DNA from: Flavihumibacter sp. ZG627
GTDB taxonomy: Bacteria > Bacteroidota > Bacteroidia > Chitinophagales > Chitinophagaceae
NCBI RefSeq assembly: GCF_000814325.1
Contig: NZ_JPHF01000010.1
Span: forward strand, 1-64,000
Length of the DNA stretch: 64,000 bases
Direction of reading: 5' to 3'
Translations under genes and position numbers: made by a program
Shown here: positions 32,309-41,028 of the stretch, in pieces
How positions within the stretch are numbered: position 1 is the stretch's first letter
Layout of the letters: each line of letters starts with the position of its first letter
The notes under the pieces: model-generated
What the model saw: the letters and a program-made list of their open reading frames with translations, nothing else
Told to the model about the DNA's origin: nothing
The model's database searches: none

Positions 32309-34822
32309 TTACTGACCAACCAGGAATACGGCATTGCAAAGCAGCAGTTTACCATTTTCCCAGAAGCTCCTGAATATGGGGTTATCAGCAAGATAAACAA
32401 CCTGTCCCCTTCCCATATCCTGTGCACCTATCAATAAGCCATCCTTTAACTTTTCTTTCAGAACACTGCCGGTGAATCCGCTTACATAATTGTCTTTCTT
32501 GATAACCCCCACATTCCATCCGTCTTCTTTTATATACTCATAGATATTGCCGTCCTGCTTTAATGTGTAATAAAAATCAGGATAGCCAAAGCCCAGTGGA
32601 TGTGTATGGTCGAGTTCAACTTTGAATATTGATCCGGGCATGCTGTTTTTCAGATCGTCGCGCTCGCGGTTTTCATATTTACGCAGGAGACTGTAATCTG
32701 CTTTTTTATCGTGATCTTTTTTATCGTCCTCATCTTCTTTCAGCTTTATACCCCAGTCTGTTTTTGCCATTTGTGCTACAGCATTCTCGAGAGCGATGAT
32801 CTTTCCACCCCTTCTTACCCAGGCTTTAAGTTCCTCATTGGTTTCTTTTTTGCTGAAGAAATCATACATACCATCGGGGAGGATAAGCACATTATACTTA
32901 TTCATTCCTTCGCGTATGAAATCATTGGCGCTGGTTAGCGTAACAGGATATTCCAGTTGCTGATCAAAGAAATGCCAGAGTTCACCCATGGCCAGGGAAG
33001 AAATATTTTCACCATATAACATGGCCACCTTGGGTGCATTGATTATACGAACGCGATCAGATCCAAAATCATAGCCTTTGTCAACAAATCCGGATGCAAC
33101 AGGAAATATTTTTGTACCGGTATTCTTAGCAGCTGCCTCCAGTACCTGCCTTACAGGCTTTCCTGTATTTGCTGCCTGGGTTACCAGCAGGGTACCTTTT
33201 TCAAACTGTTCCGTCCCAATATGGAATGGTTGTTCGGCATAGCGAACCCTGATCCCTTTCTGCAATACTTCTGACAGCAGGCGCGCGCTGTTGAGTCCAT
33301 CCCATTTAACCGCATAAGCATACGCGTTATCGGTGAAAGTGGCTGCCGTGTTTTCTGTTGCTGTTTTATTTACCGCAGTAATATAATTGGCGACACCATA
33401 TGTTTTCAATCCATACGCAAAAGGTACCGACCATGCAGTGATATCATAGGTGGCGGAATCGCTTAATTTGGATGTTCTTTCAAACAACACTTTTATAAAA
33501 TTGCCTTTGGGCTGGTTAACGTTGATAACGATATCCCCTTTTTCTGCCTTGAATGATTCTGATTTACCAGTGAGATAATTCAATCCGCTGAGGTTTCCGC
33601 CGTTGGCCCATGACCAGTCTATCTGGTTACGATCGAGAAGCTCTTTCAATCTTGTGATGCGGTCTGTTCCATCATTCTTTATCACCCATGATTTGAATTC
33701 GCCGATGGGATTATTGATGGCATTATTGAAATAGCTGCGGAACTCTTTCACCACGCGGGCTGCATTCTGCGAGGTTATTTCTACCGTGCTCATACCCGTT
33801 GTATGATGATGGAGGGCCCTGTCAACAAGTGTTAGGGTATCGCCGTCTTCATTTATTATTCCAAGTCCGGCCCTGATTCCCCCCTGCTCATAGGTCATAC
33901 CGATCGATCCGCTATAGGTGGGATAGGTATCACCGTAAGAAGGATAAAAAAGGTCGAATCTTTCTCTTGTAAAATACAGCCAGCCATTCTTATCAAAATA
34001 CTTCGCGTGGTTTCTGCCGATCATGGTCTGGAATTCGCGCTGCCATTTACTAATGACCTCATGAAACGGTTCGGCTGCCGGTGCGAAATAGTAGGGTTCA
34101 TTTATACCCTGCTCATGAAAATCAACATGAACGTGGGGAAGCCATTCATTGTATTTCTTAATGCGGTGGCGGCTTTCTACCTGGCTTTGCCATGCCCAGT
34201 CGCGGTTCAGGTCAAAATTATAATGGTTGCTCCTGCCGCCGGGCCATGGCTCGCGGTGTTCTCTTGCGATGGGTTGCGGGTTCACATTTTTTCCCAGCAC
34301 GCTGGTATACCAGTTAACATAACGGTCGCGCCCATCCGGATTCAGGCAGGGGTCGATGAGAACAACAGTATTCTTCAGCCATTCTTTTGATTGTGCATTT
34401 GCAGGATTGAGTAATTCATAGATGGTCATCATGGAAGCTTCGGAGGAGGAAGTTTCATTACCATGTACATTATAACTCAGCCAAACAATGGCCGGACCAT
34501 TTTCATTTGCAGCCATCCTGTCGCGCGCTGCATTGGCAAGCCTCAGGTTATTCATCCGTACCTGCTCAATGTTTGCAATATTTTCGGCTGATCCTACTGT
34601 GGCGAGCAACAATGGCCGGCCTTCGGTAGATTCACCATATTGTTCCAGCTTAACCTGTGCGGGCATTTCTTTTGCCACATGCTGGTAATACTGTACAATA
34701 CGATAGTGCGGGGTATAGCGGGTACCAATTTTATAGCCCAGGAATTGGTCGGGCGATTGTAACTGCGCCATGGCCACGGCGCTTCCCACTGCGGCGGCCA
34801 TCATCAGGATGATCCTTTTCAT
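32309..34822 (-). CDS. M14-family zinc carboxypeptidase, exported
   Basis: About 837 residues from ATG 34822, where a signal peptide starts (MKRIILMMAAAVGSAVAMAQ). The M14 catalytic domain spans about 30-350: H120-x-x-E123 in 'YNVHGNETSSSEASM' and the third zinc ligand in 'HVHVDFHEQGINEPYYF'; 'MTYEQGGIRAGLGI' probably holds the catalytic Glu. The C-terminal 230 residues ('NVLILPDGMYDFFSKKETN', 'WVRRGGKIIALENA', 'MGRGQVVYLADNPIFRSFW') resemble the amidotransferase-like domain seen also in the next gene's product. It releases C-terminal residues or trims peptidoglycan-like peptides. First gene of the operon ending with the SSS symporter. Confidence 0.88.
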   Translation of the reverse strand: MKRIILMMAAAVGSAVAMAQLQSPDQFLGYKIGTRYTPHYRIVQYYQHVAKEMPAQVKLEQYGESTEGRPLLLATVGSAENIANIEQVRMNNLRLANAARDRMAANENGPAIVWLSYNVHGNETSSSEASMMTIYELLNPANAQSKEWLKNTVVLIDPCLNPDGRDRYVNWYTSVLGKNVNPQPIAREHREPWPGGRSNHYNFDLNRDWAWQSQVESRHRIKKYNEWLPHVHVDFHEQGINEPYYFAPAAEPFHEVISKWQREFQTMIGRNHAKYFDKNGWLYFTRERFDLFYPSYGDTYPTYSGSIGMTYEQGGIRAGLGIINEDGDTLTLVDRALHHHTTGMSTVEITSQNAARVVKEFRSYFNNAINNPIGEFKSWVIKNDGTDRITRLKELLDRNQIDWSWANGGNLSGLNYLTGKSESFKAEKGDIVINVNQPKGNFIKVLFERTSKLSDSATYDITAWSVPFAYGLKTYGVANYITAVNKTATENTAATFTDNAYAYAVKWDGLNSARLLSEVLQKGIRVRYAEQPFHIGTEQFEKGTLLVTQAANTGKPVRQVLEAAAKNTGTKIFPVASGFVDKGYDFGSDRVRIINAPKVAMLYGENISSLAMGELWHFFDQQLEYPVTLTSANDFIREGMNKYNVLILPDGMYDFFSKKETNEELKAWVRRGGKIIALENAVAQMAKTDWGIKLKEDEDDKKDHDKKADYSLLRKYENRERDDLKNSMPGSIFKVELDHTHPLGFGYPDFYYTLKQDGNIYEYIKEDGWNVGVIKKDNYVSGFTGSVLKEKLKDGLLIGAQDMGRGQVVYLADNPIFRSFWENGKLLLCNAVFLVGQ

Positions 34823-34950
34823 ATTGCGTTCAAACATATTAATTGTAAAAAGAGTTGTGAAGCTAAGGAATTTCATTTGACGGGTAAACTGATGCGGCTA
34901 TTTAAACAACAGGTGAAAAGAATCATTATTTTTAGCCCATAATAAGGTGC

Positions 34951-36645
34951 ATGAAATATTTTCTTCCGGTTATTTATGGACTGTTACTGGTTAATGTGGT
35001 TGTGGCCCAGGAGTTGGATCCCTATAACTATTCAATACAAAAAACATTCAGGGGCAGGAATGGAGCAGTGGTATCGGCACATCCGCTTGCCAGTAAAGTG
35101 GGCGTGATGATCCTGAAGAAAGGTGGCAATGCCATTGATGCCGCTATTGCAACAAAGCTTGCCCTGGCGGTTGTTTATCCGGCTGCGGGCAATATTGGCG
35201 GGGGTGGTTTCATGGTAGCACACCTGAATGATGGAAGGAATATCACCCTTGATTTCAGGGAGAAAGCTCCGGGCAGGGCCCATCGTGATATGTACCTCGA
35301 TTCTGCAGGCAATGCTGACCTTGATAAAAGTCAGTATGGTCATCTGGCGGCAGGCGTTCCCGGTTCGGTTGCCGGATTGTTTACTGCGCATACATATGCC
35401 CGCCTGCCCTTCCGTGATCTGATCGCGCCAGCAATTGAACTGGCGGAGAAAGGATATTCCATAACTGAAGAAGAAGCAGAGGGACTTAACAGTGAGCGGG
35501 AAAACTTCCTTAAATACAATACCACTACAACTGTTTTCACGAAAAATAATCCCTGGAAGGCCGGTGATACACTGGTGCAGAAAGATCTTGCCAATACACT
35601 GAGACGTATAAGTAAGCGTGGGATGAAAGGATTTTACGCCGGCAAAACAGCTAAGCTGCTGGTGGCAGAAATGAAAAGAGGTGGCGGAATTATCAGCCGC
35701 AAAGACCTCAGAGATTATAAGGCGGTGAGCAGGAATCCGTCAGCGTTTAAATACAAAGGATATGATGTGGTAACGATGCCGCTTCCATCTAGTGGTGGGG
35801 TATTATTACCCATGATGCTGAAGATGACCGAACAGTTTCCGATTGCTGAATATGGATTCCATTCGTTAAAGGCGGTACAACTGATGACGGAGATCGAAAG
35901 GCTTGCCTATGCCGACCGTGCATTTTATTTAGGAGATGAGGATTATTATAAAGTGCCGGTGGCAAAATTAACCAGCGATGCCTATATAAAGGAGAGATTG
36001 CGTTTATACAAGCCTGATACTGCGGGCAATAGCAAGGCTATCAGGGAAGGATCAGTAGAAAAGGAAAGTGAAGAAACAACTCACCTCAGCATTGTTGACA
36101 ATACAGGAAATGCTGTGTCAATAACCACTACACTAAATGGTGGATATGGCGCCTGTACTGTTGTTGGCGGAGCTGGTTTTCTCTTGAACAATGAGATGGA
36201 TGATTTTAGTGTAAAGCCGGGAGTACCAAATATGTTCGGTGCCATTGGCGGTGAGGCCAATGCGATTGTGCCCGGCAAACGCATGCTAAGTTCAATGACA
36301 CCTACTATTGTGCTTAAAAACGGTAAGCCCCATATTGTAGCGGGAACTCCGGGAGGTACTACCATCACAACATCGGTTTATCAGACACTGGTGAATATGA
36401 TCGATTTCAATATGAGTACATTCGATGCAGTTAACAAACCTAAATTTCATATGCAGTGGTTGCCCGATATCCTTTTCCTGGAAAAAGATTTTCCATTGGA
36501 GGTCAGTGCAGCCCTTGAAAAAATGGGATATGAAATCAAGCGAAGGGGACAAATCGGAAGAACTGAAGTGATAAAAATATTAGATGACGGAACTATAGAA
36601 GCTGTAGGTGACAGGCGGGGTGATGATGCAGCGGAAGGATTCTAA
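34951..36645 (+). CDS. ggt: gamma-glutamyltransferase
   Basis: 564 residues, usual length. Signal peptide (MKYFLPVIYGLLLVNVVVAQ), then the Ntn-hydrolase body: 'VSAHPLASKVGVMILKKGGN', 'AAGNIGGGGFMVAHL' and the processing site 'EETTHLSIVDNTGNAVSITT', where the Thr becomes the N-terminal nucleophile after self-cleavage. 'MLSSMTPTIVLKNGK' and the GG pair for oxyanion binding follow. It cleaves gamma-glutamyl bonds (glutathione, gamma-Glu peptides) in the periplasm. 128 bp from the divergent M14 gene. Confidence 0.93.
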   Translation: MKYFLPVIYGLLLVNVVVAQELDPYNYSIQKTFRGRNGAVVSAHPLASKVGVMILKKGGNAIDAAIATKLALAVVYPAAGNIGGGGFMVAHLNDGRNITLDFREKAPGRAHRDMYLDSAGNADLDKSQYGHLAAGVPGSVAGLFTAHTYARLPFRDLIAPAIELAEKGYSITEEEAEGLNSERENFLKYNTTTTVFTKNNPWKAGDTLVQKDLANTLRRISKRGMKGFYAGKTAKLLVAEMKRGGGIISRKDLRDYKAVSRNPSAFKYKGYDVVTMPLPSSGGVLLPMMLKMTEQFPIAEYGFHSLKAVQLMTEIERLAYADRAFYLGDEDYYKVPVAKLTSDAYIKERLRLYKPDTAGNSKAIREGSVEKESEETTHLSIVDNTGNAVSITTTLNGGYGACTVVGGAGFLLNNEMDDFSVKPGVPNMFGAIGGEANAIVPGKRMLSSMTPTIVLKNGKPHIVAGTPGGTTITTSVYQTLVNMIDFNMSTFDAVNKPKFHMQWLPDILFLEKDFPLEVSAALEKMGYEIKRRGQIGRTEVIKILDDGTIEAVGDRRGDDAAEGF

Positions 36646-36661
36646 ATAATCAAAACAATCA

Positions 36662-37282
36662 ATGAGGAAACGAATTTTAGCAGCGGCAACCGTTATATTA
36701 ATTGCGGGTAGTACCCATGCTCAATCAACCAGATGGAATGTAAGAGCAGGATGGCAGATGAGTTCTGGCAAAATGTTTGACAAGGACAATGGCAATACAA
36801 CCAATGGAACATCTGTACAGGGTTTTACTGCTTCGATAGGAATGAAAGCTGATTTTGATAACCGTCTTTATTTCGCCCCAAGGCTACAGTATTCTACCAG
36901 CGGACTTAAGTTGCCTGGTGAAACAAATGGAGGTACAGAAACCTATCGTTTACATTATATTGAGATCCCCATGCTCTTCCATATTGAACTGGGGCGTGTA
37001 CATCACCGGGGGCTGTATACAGAATTTGGTCCGGCGTTGGGATATGCATTTTCGGGATCAGTTAAAACCTCTGAAGGAACTGACCCACTCGTATTCAGCA
37101 TGACGCAATATAATCCGGTGAATGTATCTGTGAGCGGCATTCTTGGATATCATTTCAGCAACGGTTTCTTTATAGATGCAGGATATCATTATGGATTGGT
37201 AAGTATAACCAACGGTGACACCAAGCCTAAGATGCGAACAGCGCAGGCGGGTGTTGGAATAGGATACTATTTCAGGCGTTGA
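36662..37282 (+). CDS. porin-family outer-membrane beta-barrel protein
   Basis: 206 residues. Signal peptide (residues 1-20), then alternating strands typical of the eight-stranded PorT/OMP_b-brl family ('WNVRAGWQMSSGKMF', 'RLHYIEIPMLFHIELG', 'GLYTEFGPALGYAFSG') and a C-terminal strand ending YYFRR. Ligand unknown. Begins 16 bp after ggt, so co-transcription is likely. Confidence 0.82.
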   Translation: MRKRILAAATVILIAGSTHAQSTRWNVRAGWQMSSGKMFDKDNGNTTNGTSVQGFTASIGMKADFDNRLYFAPRLQYSTSGLKLPGETNGGTETYRLHYIEIPMLFHIELGRVHHRGLYTEFGPALGYAFSGSVKTSEGTDPLVFSMTQYNPVNVSVSGILGYHFSNGFFIDAGYHYGLVSITNGDTKPKMRTAQAGVGIGYYFRR

Positions 37283-37284
37283 TA

Positions 37285-37506
37285 TTAGAAATTCCGAAGC
37301 GGATTTCTTCTTCCGTCATATATATATTGCCGGATGTTCAGCCAGAAGGCGGTGAACAGATAGAACACGATGGGAGATCCCATGGTGAGAAGGGAAATAT
37401 ACATGAAGTGTTTTCGGATGGTAGCTGGTGCTATACCCATCTTGTCGCCCAGATAAGAGCAAACACCAAACACGTGCCACTCAATAAAGTGTTTGAAGTT
37501 CTTCAT
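37285..37506 (-). CDS. PspC-domain membrane protein
   Basis: 73 residues. PspC domain: 'HVFGVCSYLGDKMGIAPATI' (the G-V-x-x-x-L-G-x-x-x-G-I pattern) and a single long hydrophobic segment 'YISLLTMGSPIVFYLFTAFW'. PspC proteins sense envelope stress in other bacteria. The protein is shorter than typical PspC and lacks C-terminal extensions. Two bp from the convergent porin gene; 173 bp before aconitase. Confidence 0.8.
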   Translation of the reverse strand: MKNFKHFIEWHVFGVCSYLGDKMGIAPATIRKHFMYISLLTMGSPIVFYLFTAFWLNIRQYIYDGRRNPLRNF

Positions 37507-37604
37507 AATACCAAATTAGACAATTTCAACAATTTAGCAGTCGAAAAGGTTATAAAGAAAGCGGTTTTATCGGTAATTTCGCGGTGCCCATGGTTTTCCC
37601 CTGG

Positions 37605-37652
37605 CCCTGTTCCCCAAACAGGGAAAAGTTGAGGCCAGGATTCGAACCTCAA
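37605..37652 (+). promoter_or_regulatory. two hairpins in the aconitase leader
   Basis: CCCTGTT-CCCCA-AACAGGG (37605-37623, perfect 7-bp stem) and TTGAGG-12 nt-CCTCAA (37629-37652, perfect 6-bp stem) lie 27-75 bp before ATG 37680. Neither is followed by a T-run, so they are not simple terminators. Possible leader control of aconitase synthesis (inference). Confidence 0.45.
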
Positions 37653-37679
37653 TAAATCAAACCTCAAACATACATCGTT

Positions 37680-39947
37680 ATGGTTTTCGACCTAGAGATG
37701 ATCAGAAAAGTGTATGCCAGCTTCCCCGGCCGCGTTAGTGCTGCCCGTAAGGTTGTTGGTCGTCCACTCACATTAACAGAAAAGATATTGTATGCCCACC
37801 TCTGGCAGGGAGACGCCACTGAGTCTTTTGAAAGGGGAAAAAGCTATGTGGATTTTGCCCCTGACCGTGTAGCCATGCAGGATGCGACGGCCCAGATGGC
37901 GCTGTTGCAGTTTATGCAGGCGGGCAGAACAACGGTTGCGGTTCCTTCCACCGTGCATTGTGATCACCTGATTGTGGCCAAGGACAATAGTAAAGTTGAC
38001 CTCGACCGTGCCGTGCATGAGAGTAGTGAAGTGTATGATTTCCTTGCCTCCGTTTCAAACAAATATGGAATTGGCTTCTGGAAGCCAGGAGCAGGAATCA
38101 TTCACCAGGTTGTTCTGGAGAATTATGCCTTTCCTGGTGGAATGATGATCGGAACCGATAGTCATACCGTGAATGCGGGTGGACTGGGAATGATCGCGAT
38201 AGGAGTTGGTGGTGCAGATGCCTGTGATGTGATGAGCGGACTTGCCTGGGAATTGAAAATGCCTAAACTGATCGGGGTAAAGCTTACCGGCAAACTCAAT
38301 GGCTGGACGGCCCCTAAAGATGTGATCCTTAAGGTTGCGGGTATCCTTACCGTGAAAGGCGGTACTGGTGCGGTGGTGGAATATTTTGGTGAAGGCGCTA
38401 CCAGCATGAGTTGTACCGGTAAAGGAACAATTTGTAATATGGGTGCGGAGATCGGTGCAACCACTTCCACCTTTGGATATGATGACAGCATGAGCAGGTA
38501 CCTGAAAGCAACGGGCCGTGCGGAAGTTGCTACACTGGCAGATAGTATCCGCGAACACCTTACAGCAGATGCTGAAGTGTATGCCAATCCGGAACAATAT
38601 TTTGACCAGGTGATCGAGATCAACCTTAGTGAACTGGAGCCACATTTGAATGGTCCTTTCACGCCCGACCTCGCAACACCGATCTCTCAGATGAAGGAGG
38701 AGGCTGCAAAAAACGGCTGGCCTACCAAAGTTGAAGTAGGACTTATAGGTTCCTGTACCAACTCATCTTATGAAGATATCAGTAGAGCAGTAAGCCTGGC
38801 GAAACAGGTGAATGAAAAAGGCCTGAAGACAAAAGCCGAGTTCATGATAACCCCTGGTTCTGAACAGGTACGTTATACTATTGAGCGCGATGGATTCCTG
38901 GATATATTCAATGGCATTGGCGCCAAAGTATTCGCTAATGCATGCGGCCCCTGTATCGGAATGTGGGATCGCATGGGTGCAGAAAAGCAGGAGAAGAATA
39001 CCATAGTGCATTCTTTCAACAGGAACTTTGCAAAGAGGGCTGATGGTAATCCTAATACTTATGCATTTGTCGCTTCACCGGAAATCGTAACGGCTCTGGC
39101 AATTGCAGGTGATCTCTCATTCAATCCACTTACAGATACTTTAACTAATGATAAAGGTGAGCAGGTAAAACTTGATCCACCAACGGGGGATGAACTTCCT
39201 GCAAAAGGTTTTGATGTGGAAGATGCAGGCTACCAGGCACCAGCAGCCGATGGTAGCGGGGTACAGGTAAAAGTTGATCCGGCGTCAAAGCGACTTCAAT
39301 TGCTTGATCCATTCCCGGCTTGGGAAGGAACAGACCTGAAGGGATTGAAATTGCTCATCAAGGCAAAAGGGAAATGTACAACCGATCATATTTCAATGGC
39401 GGGTCCATGGCTTAAGTTCAGGGGCCATCTGGATAATATCAGTAACAACCTTCTTATTGGAGCGGTGAATTTCTTCAATGAGAAAACTGATAATGTGAAG
39501 AACCAGTTGACGGGAGATTATGGTGCAGTGCCTGGAACACAACGTGCGTATAAAGCAGCGGGTATAGGATCTATAGTTGTAGGTGATGAGAACTATGGAG
39601 AAGGTTCCAGTCGCGAGCATGCGGCCATGGAACCTCGCCATCTTGGTGTTAGAGCTGTGTTGGTGAAGAGCTTTGCACGTATACACGAAACCAACCTCAA
39701 AAAGCAGGGAATGCTAGCCCTGACATTTGCGGAGAAATCGGATTACGACAAGATCCTGGAAGATGATAGTATAGATATCATTGGTCTCACTACTTTCTCA
39801 CCAGGTGAGCCGCTGCAGATCGTTTTAAATCATGCGGATGGAAGTTCTGATACGATACTGGCCAATCATAGTTATAATGACCAGCAGATAGAATGGTTCA
39901 AAGCAGGAGCTGCATTGAATATCATTCGTAACCAGTTCGTCAGTTAA
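37680..39947 (+). CDS. acn: aconitate hydratase (mitochondrial type)
   Basis: 755 residues, which matches the mitochondrial-type AcnA-like enzymes of Bacteroidota rather than the roughly 890-residue bacterial AcnA. The 4Fe-4S cysteines are in '[15 protein letters not shown]' and '[13 protein letters not shown]'. '[20 protein letters not shown]' and the swivelling-domain '[20 protein letters not shown]' are conserved. It interconverts citrate and isocitrate in the TCA cycle. Own terminator downstream. Confidence 0.95.
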   Translation: MVFDLEMIRKVYASFPGRVSAARKVVGRPLTLTEKILYAHLWQGDATESFERGKSYVDFAPDRVAMQDATAQMALLQFMQAGRTTVAVPSTVHCDHLIVAKDNSKVDLDRAVHESSEVYDFLASVSNKYGIGFWKPGAGIIHQVVLENYAFPGGMMIGTDSHTVNAGGLGMIAIGVGGADACDVMSGLAWELKMPKLIGVKLTGKLNGWTAPKDVILKVAGILTVKGGTGAVVEYFGEGATSMSCTGKGTICNMGAEIGATTSTFGYDDSMSRYLKATGRAEVATLADSIREHLTADAEVYANPEQYFDQVIEINLSELEPHLNGPFTPDLATPISQMKEEAAKNGWPTKVEVGLIGSCTNSSYEDISRAVSLAKQVNEKGLKTKAEFMITPGSEQVRYTIERDGFLDIFNGIGAKVFANACGPCIGMWDRMGAEKQEKNTIVHSFNRNFAKRADGNPNTYAFVASPEIVTALAIAGDLSFNPLTDTLTNDKGEQVKLDPPTGDELPAKGFDVEDAGYQAPAADGSGVQVKVDPASKRLQLLDPFPAWEGTDLKGLKLLIKAKGKCTTDHISMAGPWLKFRGHLDNISNNLLIGAVNFFNEKTDNVKNQLTGDYGAVPGTQRAYKAAGIGSIVVGDENYGEGSSREHAAMEPRHLGVRAVLVKSFARIHETNLKKQGMLALTFAEKSDYDKILEDDSIDIIGLTTFSPGEPLQIVLNHADGSSDTILANHSYNDQQIEWFKAGAALNIIRNQFVS

Positions 39948-39969
39948 TCTCCATTTAGCAAACTATAGA

Positions 39970-39999
39970 AGCCGCTGTAAAACATACAGCGGCTTTTTT
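39970..39999 (+). terminator. Rho-independent terminator after acn
   Basis: AGCCGCTGTA / TACAGCGGCT perfect 10-bp stem, five-base loop, six Ts. Confidence 0.92.
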
Positions 40000-40074
40000 A
40001 TGTTACGGGGAAAATACCCCCCTGCCAACGTGATTAACGCCCGTTATTACCCTGGATAATGGTCTTAGATTTAC

Positions 40075-40183
40075 AGTGTTGGGATGTTTACCTCAGATAC
40101 CACTAACCATTACCTTATCAAATGGGCTTTTATTCCCTCGCACCTATTTTAGCCCCGGTCTGCCAATGGCAGACCTTTTTTTT
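40075..40183 (+). ncRNA. candidate small RNA with intrinsic terminator
   Basis: Between acn and the next gene there is no convincing coding frame, yet a strong Rho-independent terminator ends at 40183 and does not belong to acn, which has its own. Upstream of it a second hairpin GGGCT (40124) / AGCCC (40151) encloses a 22-base loop. A palindrome-like GGGG-AAAATA-CCCC (about 40007-40020) and TAGATTTA (about 40066) may mark the promoter. Start position is a guess; no known RNA family recognised. Confidence 0.4.
40157..40183 (+). terminator. orphan Rho-independent terminator
   Basis: GGTCTGCC-AAT-GGCAGACC perfect 8-bp stem followed by eight Ts. No gene on the plus strand ends nearby apart from acn 210 bp upstream, already terminated. 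Confidence 0.9.
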
Positions 40184-40203
40184 GTGATTATTAAATCAGG
40201 CAT

Positions 40204-40326
40204 ACGGGGTTTTTCCCGTGCCAAAACGAGGAATCTCCCCTTTTCCGGGGATAGCGGGTGAACTACTTTCACCAAAGAAACGGGTTCGGTCGGTCACGGT
40301 TGTGGTAGCCTCGTGGCGCCACAGCC
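40204..40326 (+). promoter_or_regulatory. structured leader of the 45-residue membrane protein
   Basis: Three stems in a row: ACGGG/CCCGT (40204-40219), TCCCC/GGGGA (40236-40251) and GGTTGTGG/CCACAGCC with one G-T pair (40298-40326). The region is GC-richer than its surroundings and lies 38 bp before ATG 40364. No known riboswitch class recognised. Confidence 0.4.
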
Positions 40327-40363
40327 ATACCGGCCTCTATTATAAATAGTTCAAATCAGTTGT

Positions 40364-40501
40364 ATGGAAAAATTGCTTAGCCTTTCCATCGAAACACTTC
40401 CCTGGCTGATGCTGATTATGGCATTGCTGACGCTGGTGACCATGCTTGTGGTACTTTATCACAAGCGGCAACAGCATATCAAGATCAAGAGGAAAGAATG
40501 A
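40364..40501 (+). CDS. 45-residue membrane mini-protein
   Basis: ATG 40364 gives MEKLLSLSIETLPW, one membrane helix ('LMLIMALLTLVTMLVVLY') and a strongly basic tail (HKRQQHIKIKRKE), stop at 40501. By the positive-inside rule the tail is cytoplasmic. A terminator follows 28 bp later, which supports a separate small transcript. Family not recognised. Confidence 0.6.
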   Translation: MEKLLSLSIETLPWLMLIMALLTLVTMLVVLYHKRQQHIKIKRKE

Positions 40502-40528
40502 AGTAGTATGTGTGCTTACTTTTCATAT

Positions 40529-40562
40529 AACCAGGGGGCGTGAACAACAAACCCTGGTTTTT
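40529..40562 (+). terminator. terminator after the 45-residue protein gene
   Basis: AACCAGGG / CCCTGGTT 8-bp stem with a 15-base loop and a short T-run. Confidence 0.75.
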
Positions 40563-40613
40563 CCATGACCATTTAGTTATATTTATAATACACATTAACC
40601 TAAACCAGTTGCC

Positions 40614-41006
40614 ATGAAAAATTTTATGCTATATCTGTTTGCAGGTATGATAGTACTAGCTTCCTGCACTTCCATCAACAAGATCGTTGACGAAGGAAAA
40701 TACCAGGCAGTCCAGATCTCAGATTCTACCGCATCAGCGTATATAAGGAATTATGAAAAGAAGCCTTTATTCCGCAGTAAGTTTAAAAGGGGGATGTTTA
40801 TTCCTAATGTTGTTCTCGACTCGCTGATCAGGCAGGAGGGTATTTCAGGCATATCAATTTATTATGGAAAGCACCCTGAATTCAGGAGTCCTGTTTTCAT
40901 TATTTATGGATCACGTCAGCAACTCAATTACAAAAGATCTGATGCTTTTGCTGATGTTATCTATATGGTATATTATCCATGCCCCACCATCTGCGGAAAT
41001 GAGTAA
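40614..41006 (+). CDS. small lipoprotein of unknown function
   Basis: 130 residues. Lipobox 'VLASC' at about residue 18 after a short signal. The mature part is mixed alpha/beta with 'GISGISIYYGKHPEFRSPVF' and a C-terminal 'YYPCPTICGNE' with two close cysteines. Not recognised as a named family. It begins a series of same-strand genes that leads into the two-component system, 22 bp before the next start, so it may be part of that operon and act in the periplasm. Confidence 0.7.
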   Translation: MKNFMLYLFAGMIVLASCTSINKIVDEGKYQAVQISDSTASAYIRNYEKKPLFRSKFKRGMFIPNVVLDSLIRQEGISGISIYYGKHPEFRSPVFIIYGSRQQLNYKRSDAFADVIYMVYYPCPTICGNE

Positions 41007-41028
41007 TTTCCCTTAAGCTTCAAGAACA

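Noticed and set aside
37625-37652. Possible tRNA 3' end on the minus strand (GGTTCGAATCC-like T-arm)
   Set aside because: The T-stem pairs poorly, and no matching 5' acceptor strand or anticodon arm lies within 75-90 bp; that space is occupied by the start of aconitase. The sequence is better explained as a simple 6-bp hairpin.
40076-40261. 61-codon plus-strand frame
   Set aside because: It runs straight through a strong terminator hairpin and two further stems, has no recognisable domain, and its composition fits noncoding DNA.
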